From JAHFUI01 sp041485905 (GTDB lineage: Bacteria > Acidobacteriota > Vicinamibacteria > Vicinamibacterales > CAVVIG01), in contig JBGPKK010000259.1 of NCBI GenBank assembly GCA_041485905.1, forward strand, positions 1 through 5,765: a DNA stretch of 5,765 nt, read 5' to 3'. Numbering within the stretch: the stretch's first letter is position 1; each line of letters starts with the position of its first letter. This document shows positions 1 to 5,422 of this stretch, piece after piece. Position numbers and translations under genes: made by a program. A model generated the notes under the pieces. It had not been told where the DNA came from and made no database searches. It saw nothing but the letters and a program-made list of their open reading frames with translations.

Positions 1-314
1 ACGGTACCGTCGGCGGCGTCGCCGCGGATGGCTTGTTCGGTCGCGACGTAGATGTACCCGTCCGGACCTTGCTGCACGTCGCGGATTCTGACGTTCAGCG
101 ATGCCAGCAGCGGTTCACGCCGCTCGGCCTGCGACGGCTGATTGAACGACATCCGCAGCAGCATCCTCGTCGTCAGCGCGCCGACGAAGAGGCTGTTCTT
201 CCAGTTCGGGAACTTGTCGCCCGTGTGGAACATGATGCTCGACGGGCTGATCGAGGGCACCCAGTGGATGCGCGGGTTGTCCATGCCGGGACGGGCCCAC
301 GGCTGATCGGAGAC
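1..314 (-). pseudogene. PQQ-dependent sugar dehydrogenase, C-terminal fragment (fused to permease relic)
   Basis: The minus strand reads open from about base 314 to the window edge. It gives about 104 residues matching the C-terminal part of soluble PQQ-dependent sugar (glucose/sorbosone-type) dehydrogenases, periplasmic six-bladed propellers that oxidise aldose sugars. Recognisable pieces in order are QPWARPGMDNPRIHWVPSIS, MFHTGDKFPNW, NSLFVGAL, and near the edge RIRDVQQGPDGYIYV followed by ATEQAIRGDAADGT. These are the last propeller strands of the family. The N-terminal two-thirds, including the catalytic region, is absent. Instead the frame continues upstream into an ABC permease C-terminus. 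I infer a truncated relic created by deletion or recombination. The family call is from memory of its motifs. The true C-terminus lies beyond base 1. A misassembly would look the same. Confidence 0.75.
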
Positions 315-753
315 CGAGGAAACCACGGCGGCGGCAGCGAGTCCCAGGGTCATGCCCACGAACACGGGCCGGAGGCTCTGCAGTACGACGTTCTGCAATA
401 CATTCCTCGACGTCGCGCCAAGGGCCATCCGGATTCCGATCTCCTTGGTGCGCTGACTTACCAAGTACGGTACGCGATAACACCGTAGATTCCGACGGCT
501 GCTAGAGTCACGGCTAAGACCGCAAGAATCGCCGCCAGCGATGCCAACGATTGCGACACCGCCTTCTGAGGGCGCACTTCGCCGTCTTCCAGGTTGATCA
601 AACGCAAGCTCGGCAGCAGGTCACGGTCGAACGCTGCGACCAACTCGCCATCAATCAAGGCACGCTGTACCCCGCTCTCCTGAAGCTGCAACAGCATGGG
701 TGGATTTCGAGGACGGCCAAAGCACGCTGACGGTCGCCCTGCACCCGCACCAG
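315..753 (-). pseudogene. ABC transporter permease (FtsX/MacB type), truncated and frameshifted
   Basis: The confident part runs from about base 640 down to 315. It contains AFDRDLLPSLRLINLEDG, then a membrane helix ending AAVGIYGVIAY, then (after a frame change) VSQRTKEIGIRMALGATS and a last hydrophobic segment ending GLAAAAVVSS. This is the standard C-terminal FtsX domain of MacB-like permeases, including the large duplicated permeases of Acidobacteriota, which are typically around 800 residues. Only about 110-145 codons remain. The first frame stops at TAA (458-460). Removing one copy of a 5-bp tandem duplication at 465-474 restores AYLVSQRTKEIG. A further weak match, VRVQGDRQRALAVLE, lies in another frame near 708-753, right after the end of the Asp-box gene, and suggests a second frame break. 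At about 315-323 the permease sequence passes directly into a sugar dehydrogenase. No functional product is expected. Confidence 0.8.
465..474. repeat. 5-bp tandem duplication causing frameshift
   Basis: GTACG occurs twice in a row (465-469 and 470-474). On the minus strand it falls between the codons for GVIAY and VSQRTKEIG of the permease relic. One copy fewer would give an uninterrupted, family-typical reading frame, so the duplication is the likely inactivating lesion. Confidence 0.8.
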
Positions 754-758
754 CTAAA

Positions 759-3461
759 CTATGGCACCGTCGAGTGCACGCTCTTAACCACGATGTTATC
801 GACCGCGACGCCGCAGGTGTGGCCGGGCCTGACGTCGGCACACGTCCCAATCGCGTCCTGCGTGAACTCGAAGCGCAGCTGGACGCTGCTTCCCGTCATT
901 CCCGGCAGTCGCAGGTGGACGTGCTTGAACCCGTGAGACTCACCCGCCCATGCCGAAACGTCCTCGAAGTACGCCGGGTTGCTGTTGCGGGGCAGGTGCT
1001 TCGGGTAGTGGAAGAACCCGTCGGTCGTGAACTCGTCTTCGAACGCCTCGACCATCACCGAGCGGAGAAGGCGACCGGGCGTCAGGTCGGTCACGCGCAG
1101 AAACAGGCCGTCGTACGCCAGCACGTTGAAGCTCGGGTCGTCTTCGGTGTCATGGCAGACGTCCATGTCGATCGTCACGTAGTCGGAGTCACCCGGCACG
1201 ACGAACTGCGGACTGAAGAGTCGTTCCCAACGTGTGTTCGTAAACGGACTCGGTCCTGGACCGTCGGCGGCGTTCTGATGGAACGCCGTATTCGAGGTCG
1301 CGCCACAGAACGTGTTGCTCGTTATCCAACGCACGACATTGGCCCCGCCGCCGTGGGCCGACGTCCAACCGACGGGTAGCGTTCCCGGCGAGACCCCGTC
1401 GAAGTTCTCGGTCAGTAGCGACGTGGCCTGCGGCGTACCCGTGAAGAGCGTGTGGAAAAGCGTGATCCGACCGTGCTCAGCACTCCGTAACTTCAAAGCG
1501 AGCTCGATCGGTGTGCCGGGAACGAAGGCCGGCTCGATTTTGAGAACGAACGGAGTCTGGTTCGAATCTGTGACGCCCGGCCGCAAAGTCCGGTAGTTCG
1601 AATCGTCTTGCAGCACGCGCACCCCGGGCGTGCTCGTGGTCAGGCCGGCGTGAACCCCACGAATCGTTTCCGCATTCAGCGGATTGGTCACGTAGTTGCG
1701 AACCGGCATCGTCAGCCTCACGAAGTCACCCGGGTCGATGAAGCCGTTACCGCCGCTTTCGGCGAACGTGACCGTGGCAAGATCCAGCGTGGTCGCGTGC
1801 GAGTCGCGATCGTCGAAGTCGTGGTGCTCGAACTCGTGATGTCGAAAGAAATGAAACTCATGGTCTTCGTTGGAGATGCGTCCGAACACCACGTCCGGCA
1901 CTGTCATGCTCGTAGACGTCGGCTGCCCATCGGCGAAGCCGGCCGGCGGGCGCGTCGCTTCGGCATACGTGAGGAACAGGTCGCCGGACTGGGCGACGCC
2001 CTGGTTGTAGTCGCCGAGATTTGGCTGGCTCGAGTCGTTTCCCCACCCCGCGTGGAACGGCGGGCGGGTGAGTGGGAGCGGCGCTTCCCACGATTTCCCA
2101 CCGTCGTCGGAGAACGTGTGCGTCACCTGCGTCAAGTCACCGCTCGAGGCGATGCCCTGGTCGTAGTAGAAGACGTGGATCCGTCCGGTGTCCGAATCGA
2201 CGGTCACCCACGGGAACCACTGCGCGCGGTCCTCGCCAGGCCGACTATTCAACAGGAGAGGCGCCGAGAAGGTCACGCCATCGTCCGTGCTGCGCTGGAA
2301 CGCAATGTCGGCGCCGTCGCCAAGGTCGTTCGTCGCGTAGACGACGTAGACGTCGCCTCGATGATGGCTGGAGGAGTTGTCGACCGCCAGCGAGGGAAAC
2401 GAGTGCACGCGGTCGTTGCCCAGGACGTAGTCCATCGTGAAGAAATGGCCCGGCGGAATCTCGATTGGCGCGCTCCATGTCGCCCCGTTGTCGGTCGAGC
2501 GGGAAAACGCGATCGTGTTCGTCAGGTCCTCGAAGAACCGCTCCCAGGCGATGTAGGCGTTCCGGGAATGGTGCCCGGCAAAACGTGGAATCGACCCCTG
2601 CCCGTCCGCGTCGGTATTCGCCACGATCTTCCTCGGCGACCATGTCGGCGGGTTGGCCATGATGTTGTCGGTGTACGACGTCGAGATTTCGACGGCGCTT
2701 GCACCGAAGTTCGTCCAGCTCATGATGACACGGCCCGTATCACGGTCGACGTCCAAGTATTCTTTGTCGGCATCGTCGAGCGGTGCGCCATTTATGTCCA
2801 CCAGCCCGTTCGGATTCGTGGCCGCGGTGACTTCGAACGGTCCGGTCCACGTGTGACCGCAATCGGTGGAGCGATGGACGCCCATCGTTTGCGCCGCTGT
2901 CGTGGCCGAGAACTTTTTCACCATGATTGACGAGTAGATGAACGTGCAGTCGCCGACGTACTTGACATCCGGATCGCCAAATACCAGAGGGAATCGCGTG
3001 GTGCCGATCGTGTCGGTGCCCGGAGACGGCAGTTGACCGCCGTCGACGAATGTGTGACCACCATCGTCTGAGTACATGAAGCCAGAGATGGAAAGCGGGT
3101 TATTCGAGAATCCTCGAAAGTCATTGAAGCCAACCACGATGTGTTGGCCCGTCCGATCTACGGCGATGGACGTTTCCGACTGGGTTTGAGCGGGTAAGTC
3201 CGGCGGGAACGCCTCGTCACCGCAGTCCGCCTCGTTGAGGCACGACCCGGTCTGCTCGGGATCTCTTACCGACCCGCCGCGCACCCTCGCTTCGACCGCA
3301 GTGAGCGTCCGCACGGCAGCGCGCCCCATCGACGACATATGTTTTTCGTGTGGTTTGGGCTCCCGTCTGTCACGGGATGCCGACCGGAGTTGGCCGCCGC
3401 TCGTTGCCACGATGCAGGCAAAGAGCATGATGGCCAGGACGCGCTGTGTCGGGCGGAGCAT
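759..3461 (-). CDS. Secreted Asp-box (BNR/sialidase-like propeller) protein with C-terminal beta-sandwich-like region
   Basis: About 900 residues from the ATG at 3461, chosen because AGGAGG sits 6 nt upstream. A longer GTG start at 3485 would place this RBS inside the gene. The N-terminus (MLRPTQRVLAIMLFACIVAT) is a signal peptide, so the product is exported. Five Asp-boxes mark a sialidase-type beta-propeller: SDDGGHTF (131-138), STDCGHTW (198-205), STDNGATW (322-329), STDDGVTF (391-398), SDDGGKSW (451-458). Residues 531-555 are a His/Asp/Glu/Phe-rich linker. About 560-680 is a region with GFIDPGDFVRLTMPVRN, resembling Ig-like or CARDB-like repeats. About 683-895 begins ENFDGVSPGTLPVGW and looks like a carbohydrate-binding-style jelly roll. 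Eight cysteines are visible in the mature region. Asp-boxes are structural, so sialidase activity is not shown; glycan binding or adhesion is equally possible. Transcribed divergently from the hydrolase; downstream lies only gene debris. Confidence 0.88.
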   Translation of the reverse strand: MLRPTQRVLAIMLFACIVATSGGQLRSASRDRREPKPHEKHMSSMGRAAVRTLTAVEARVRGGSVRDPEQTGSCLNEADCGDEAFPPDLPAQTQSETSIAVDRTGQHIVVGFNDFRGFSNNPLSISGFMYSDDGGHTFVDGGQLPSPGTDTIGTTRFPLVFGDPDVKYVGDCTFIYSSIMVKKFSATTAAQTMGVHRSTDCGHTWTGPFEVTAATNPNGLVDINGAPLDDADKEYLDVDRDTGRVIMSWTNFGASAVEISTSYTDNIMANPPTWSPRKIVANTDADGQGSIPRFAGHHSRNAYIAWERFFEDLTNTIAFSRSTDNGATWSAPIEIPPGHFFTMDYVLGNDRVHSFPSLAVDNSSSHHRGDVYVVYATNDLGDGADIAFQRSTDDGVTFSAPLLLNSRPGEDRAQWFPWVTVDSDTGRIHVFYYDQGIASSGDLTQVTHTFSDDGGKSWEAPLPLTRPPFHAGWGNDSSQPNLGDYNQGVAQSGDLFLTYAEATRPPAGFADGQPTSTSMTVPDVVFGRISNEDHEFHFFRHHEFEHHDFDDRDSHATTLDLATVTFAESGGNGFIDPGDFVRLTMPVRNYVTNPLNAETIRGVHAGLTTSTPGVRVLQDDSNYRTLRPGVTDSNQTPFVLKIEPAFVPGTPIELALKLRSAEHGRITLFHTLFTGTPQATSLLTENFDGVSPGTLPVGWTSAHGGGANVVRWITSNTFCGATSNTAFHQNAADGPGPSPFTNTRWERLFSPQFVVPGDSDYVTIDMDVCHDTEDDPSFNVLAYDGLFLRVTDLTPGRLLRSVMVEAFEDEFTTDGFFHYPKHLPRNSNPAYFEDVSAWAGESHGFKHVHLRLPGMTGSSVQLRFEFTQDAIGTCADVRPGHTCGVAVDNIVVKSVHSTVP
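1797..1871 (-). other. His/acid-rich linker with tandem HHEFE-HHDFD repeat (within the Asp-box protein)
   Basis: Residues 531-555 of the 900-residue protein are almost entirely H, D, E and F, with a few R, N, S. Within it two 15-bp units (1812-1826 and 1827-1841), identical at 12 of 15 bases, encode HHDFD and HHEFE. The segment separates the propeller from the C-terminal domains. Metal binding or a flexible charged spacer are both possible; neither is shown. Confidence 0.7.
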
Positions 3462-3467
3462 CTGGAA

Positions 3468-3473
3468 CCTCCT
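3468..3473 (-). promoter_or_regulatory. Ribosome binding site deciding the Asp-box gene start
   Basis: AGGAGG on the minus strand, 6 nt before the ATG at 3459-3461. It is a perfect Shine-Dalgarno match and selects this ATG over the in-frame GTG 24 nt further upstream. Confidence 0.85.
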
Positions 3474-3533
3474 GGGTTGGTGCACCCTAGCTTAGCTATA
3501 CGACTGAGAGGGTCAGCGGTCCGTTGATTGCAA

Positions 3534-3611
3534 ACCGTTCTCTGCGCCTCGCCAGCCCCTGGAGGATGCTTGCCAGGGGCTACGACCAACGGTCGCAAAG
3601 GAGAGAACGGT
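3534..3611. repeat. Nested inverted repeat (three-way-junction-like) in divergent intergenic region
   Basis: Outer arms ACCGTTCTCT (3534-3543) and AGAGAACGGT (3602-3611) are perfectly complementary over 10 bp. Inside lies a perfect 9-bp stem, AGCCCCTGG (3554-3562) with CCAGGGGCT (3573-3581), 10-nt loop. Next to it is a 5-bp hairpin, CGACC (3583-3587) with GGTCG (3591-3595), loop AAC. Folded together they form a closing stem with two internal hairpins. The element is 73 nt upstream of the Asp-box ATG (minus strand) and 131 nt upstream of the hydrolase ATG (plus strand). It could be a 5' leader structure, a small RNA or a REP/MITE-like element. I could not match it to a known RNA class. Confidence 0.6.
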
Positions 3612-3626
3612 ATAGCGCCCGCGCTC

Positions 3627-3645
3627 GTCGCGTGTCAAGCGCGAC
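3627..3645. repeat. Short inverted repeat upstream of the hydrolase
   Basis: GTCGCG (3627-3632) and CGCGAC (3640-3645), 7-nt spacer TGTCAAG. It could be an operator or a weak hairpin; in GC-rich DNA a 6-bp dyad may be chance. Confidence 0.25.
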
Positions 3646-3685
3646 GCCCTAGGCCAGTGCACCCGCTGGACAGCGAATCGGTATA

Positions 3686-3714
3686 GAGTGTCGCGGTAGA
3701 TTTTGAGTGTCGCG
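3686..3714. promoter_or_regulatory. Direct repeat, possible operator, upstream of the hydrolase
   Basis: GAGTGTCGCG occurs at 3686-3695 and again at 3705-3714, a 19-bp period (about two helical turns), ending 28 nt before the hydrolase ATG. Same-face spacing is typical of sites for a dimeric or cooperative regulator. No convincing sigma-70 -35/-10 pair is visible nearby (only a TATAGA-like hexamer at 3682-3687), so the promoter itself is unassigned. Confidence 0.3.
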
Positions 3715-3731
3715 CGTCGAGTAGCATGGAC

Positions 3732-3738
3732 AAGGAGG
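3732..3738 (+). promoter_or_regulatory. Ribosome binding site of the hydrolase
   Basis: AAGGAGG ends 4 nt before the ATG at 3743. An ATG at 3726 is out of frame and lacks such a site. Confidence 0.8.
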
Positions 3739-3742
3739 GAAT

Positions 3743-4606
3743 ATGTGCGATCAGGACCATTTTGAGACAGATCGACAGGCGTACGAGGCCCGCGGTTTGG
3801 TGACACGGCGCCAATTCGGCGTCCTGTTGGGAGCCGGCGTGGCGATGCTGCTGCCGCAGGTCGCGAACGCGGTCGCCGTCACGGAATCGGATGTGACTGT
3901 GATGACGCCGGACGGCACCGCCGACTGCTACTTCGTGCACCCGGCGAGCGGGACGGCTCCGGGCGTTCTCGTGTGGCCGGACATCTTCGGGCTGCGGCCG
4001 GCGTTCCGCACGATGGGGAAACGGCTCGCCGAATCGGGCTATTCGGTGCTCGTGGTGAATCCGTTCTATCGCGTGAAGAAAGCCCCGACCGCGGAGAAGG
4101 GCGCCGCAACGCCCATTCCGGAGCTGCTGCCGCTCGCGCAGGCGCTGAACGAGACGACGCACATGAGCGATGCGAAGGCGTTCATCGGATGGCTGGACCA
4201 GCAGTCGTCAGTGGCCAAGAATAAGAAGATCGGCACTCAGGGGTATTGCATGGGCGGTCCGATCGCGTTCCGCACCGCGGCCGCGGTCCCCGATCGCGTC
4301 GGCGCGATCGCCTCGTTCCATGGCGGCGGACTCGTGACGAACATGCCGAACAGCCCGCACCTGCAGGCCTCGAAGACCAAGGCGCAGCTCCTCATCGCGA
4401 TCGCCGCAAACGACGACATGCAAAGGCCCGATGAGAAGAACGTGTTGAAGGACACGTTCGCCAAGTCGAACCAGCCCGCGGAAATCGAGGTGTACACCGG
4501 TGCCGCCCATGGCTGGTGCCCTCCGGATTCGGGGGTCTACAACGAGCCACAGGCCGAGAAGGCATGGACCCGTTTGATGGCGCTGTACGGAAAAGCCCTG
4601 GCCTGA
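3743..4606 (+). CDS. Tat-exported dienelactone hydrolase family protein
   Basis: 287 residues, an alpha/beta-hydrolase of the dienelactone hydrolase (DLH) family. Residues 21-43 form a twin-arginine signal: TRRQF (21-25), hydrophobic GVLLGAGVAMLLP, then ANA (41-43) as the likely cleavage site. The protein is therefore predicted to be folded in the cytoplasm and exported. The catalytic triad is visible: nucleophile Cys169 in GYCMGG, acid Asp224 (or Asp225) in ANDD, and His256 in AAHGW. WPDIFGLR (78-85) corresponds to the active-site loop; Asp80 stands where classical DLH has a glutamate. The mature length of about 244 fits the family. Classical members open dienelactone rings in chlorocatechol breakdown, but most homologues have unknown ester or lactone substrates. 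No catechol-pathway genes are nearby, so the substrate cannot be named. Strong RBS at 3732-3738; hairpins follow the stop. Confidence 0.92.
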   Translation: MCDQDHFETDRQAYEARGLVTRRQFGVLLGAGVAMLLPQVANAVAVTESDVTVMTPDGTADCYFVHPASGTAPGVLVWPDIFGLRPAFRTMGKRLAESGYSVLVVNPFYRVKKAPTAEKGAATPIPELLPLAQALNETTHMSDAKAFIGWLDQQSSVAKNKKIGTQGYCMGGPIAFRTAAAVPDRVGAIASFHGGGLVTNMPNSPHLQASKTKAQLLIAIAANDDMQRPDEKNVLKDTFAKSNQPAEIEVYTGAAHGWCPPDSGVYNEPQAEKAWTRLMALYGKALA

Positions 4607-4611
4607 CCATC

Positions 4612-4664
4612 AAATCCGGCTGCGGATTTCAGGTTGGCGTCGCGCGAAGCGACCCAACCTGAAA
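4612..4664 (+). terminator. Tandem hairpins after the hydrolase, candidate terminator or REP-like repeat
   Basis: Hairpin 1: AAATCCG (4612-4618) and CGGATTT (4623-4629), loop GCTG. Hairpin 2: TTTCAGGTTGG (4627-4637) pairs perfectly over 11 bp with CCAACCTGAAA (4654-4664). After a one-base bulge (C4638) it continues as GTCGC (4639-4643) with GCGAC (4649-4653), loop GCGAA. The two share bases 4627-4629, so they cannot both form completely. They start 6 nt after the hydrolase stop, which fits transcription termination. No U-tract follows hairpin 2, so a mobile intergenic repeat is an alternative. Confidence 0.5.
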
Positions 4665-4995
4665 CTCGTGTCTGGCGTTCGCGCGCCGCCCATTGCACTG
4701 GCGAGCCGAACTTCCAGTCGGTCCCCGAAAGTCGACCAGTGTAGAGGTTGGGCGGCTTCCGCTCGCCGAACGCTTTGCGCATCGCCTCGGCGAGGTTGGG
4801 GTTCGTCGCGTCGCGGTCGCTGAGTTTCGCCAACCGCGTAATCGCCAACGCGGTGAAGCCCGTCCCGTAGGCGTTCGTCTGCTGCTGACGCTCATCGCCC
4901 CGGCAGCATCCGCGCAACACATCCCAGCGTTTGCCGTGCAGAGGGTCGGCAAGGGCTCCCCTGATCCTCATCCCCTGATTGCCGTCGTCAAGCGA
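4665..4995 (-). pseudogene. Possible coding remnant of unknown family
   Basis: On the minus strand one frame is open through this region. In the 80 codons from 4920 to 4681 I counted only 12 ending in A or T (about 85% GC at third positions, against about 60% and 56% at first and second), the normal signature of real genes in GC-rich genomes. The translation includes HGKRWDVLRGCC, TALAITRLAKLSDRDATN, and AMRKAFGERKPPNLYTGRL followed by SGTDWKFGSPVQW. I do not recognise the family. There is no good start with an RBS. The open frame continues through the hairpin and antisense into the hydrolase's 3' end, so the natural 3' end seems lost. It is most likely the relic of a gene, but could be a genuine small gene or chance. 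Confidence 0.35.
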
Positions 4996-5104
4996 GGGCT
5001 GGAAGACCACTCCGGTGTGCGCGAAGAGCACGCCAAGGAGAATAGAAGGGTGGAACAGTCGTTCGCCGCAGAAGGTGACCCGATCAGCAAGCGACCGATG
5101 CTGA

Positions 5105-5127
5105 ATCGGACTGGGTACATGTCCGAT
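5105..5127. promoter_or_regulatory. Operator-like dyad upstream of the ferredoxin
   Basis: ATCGGAC (5105-5111) and GTCCGAT (5121-5127) form a perfect 7-bp inverted repeat separated by 9 bp, about 95 bp before the ferredoxin ATG. The size and symmetry suit a dimeric repressor such as a TetR-type protein. No regulator gene is in the window and no clear promoter hexamers are seen beside it, so the role is inferred. Confidence 0.3.
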
Positions 5128-5210
5128 CGCGACTGGCCCCAGCCGATTTGGCCTTGCCGTGGTAGGGTAAACCCATGGCAGCGGGGCTCTAGAGCAGCGC
5201 GTTTCGAGCC

Positions 5211-5216
5211 GGGGGG
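5211..5216 (+). promoter_or_regulatory. G-rich ribosome binding site of the ferredoxin
   Basis: GGGGGG followed by ACATC and the ATG at 5222. It is an imperfect Shine-Dalgarno sequence but the only purine-rich tract at suitable distance. Confidence 0.5.
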
Positions 5217-5221
5217 ACATC

Positions 5222-5413
5222 ATGAAGGTCGTTGTCGATCGGAGCATATGCAACCTCCACGGGCTCTGCGTGGAGACGGCGCCTGAGGTGTTCGAGATTG
5301 GCGACGACGGCGAACTACGCGTCCTGCACGAGACGCCGCCGGAGGGTATGCGCGCGAAGGTGGACAAGGCCGTGCGGGAGTGTCCAACGGGCGCAATTTC
5401 GATCGAAGAGTGA
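5222..5413 (+). CDS. Small [3Fe-4S]-type ferredoxin (P450/oxygenase-associated class)
   Basis: 63 residues, the usual length for short single-cluster bacterial ferredoxins that pass electrons to cytochrome P450s and related oxygenases in the cytoplasm. Cluster ligands are Cys10, Cys16 and Cys54. The motif is Cys10-x2-His13-x2-Cys16, then Cys54-Pro55. The residue that would be the second cysteine of a [4Fe-4S] motif is His13, as in the CxxHxxC ferredoxins found beside P450 genes. A [3Fe-4S] cluster or an unusual His-ligated one is expected. The N-terminus (MKVVVDRSIC) and end (CPTGAISIEE) are family-typical, so the protein looks complete and active. It lies 9 nt upstream of a ferredoxin reductase, so the two are probably co-transcribed as an electron-transfer pair. 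The terminal acceptor is not in the window. Confidence 0.93.
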   Translation: MKVVVDRSICNLHGLCVETAPEVFEIGDDGELRVLHETPPEGMRAKVDKAVRECPTGAISIEE

Positions 5414-5422
5414 GCAGCTTCC

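Larger units (their letters stand above)
4607..5221. other. 615-bp region without a confident gene
   Basis: Between the hydrolase stop and the ferredoxin start I see two tandem hairpins (4612-4664), a minus-strand stretch with coding-like codon composition but unknown product (about 4665-4995), a dyad at 5105-5127, and a 10-bp perfect palindrome GCTCTAGAGC (5186-5195), 26 bp before the ferredoxin ATG. Open frames exist on both strands, as expected in GC-rich DNA. I see no tRNA. Confidence 0.6.

Noticed and set aside
33..488. Plus-strand open frame of 151 codons
   Set aside because: It is antisense to the permease/dehydrogenase relic whose minus-strand translation has clear family motifs.
1608..2930. 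Plus-strand open frame of 440 codons
   Set aside because: It is fully antisense to the Asp-box gene, is rich in Arg and Val/His without family motifs, and is the expected mirror of a GC-rich gene.
3462..3485. GTG start giving an 8-residue longer Asp-box protein
   Set aside because: A perfect AGGAGG lies between this GTG and the ATG at 3461, correctly spaced for the ATG, and the signal peptide fits the shorter form.
3531..3611. Cyclic-di-GMP (GEMM) riboswitch, suggested by GCAAACC and CGCAAAG on the plus strand
   Set aside because: The spacing, conserved joining bases and stem order do not match the class, and the stems found connect different parts.
5186..5195. Perfect 10-bp palindrome GCTCTAGAGC as an operator
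   Set aside because: It is short, has no spacer or second copy, and could occur by chance; noted only as part of the intergenic description.
4693..5286. Plus-strand open frame of 197 codons running into the ferredoxin
   Set aside because: Its codons are the exact complements of the better-composed minus frame, it has no RBS or motifs, and it overlaps the ferredoxin out of frame.
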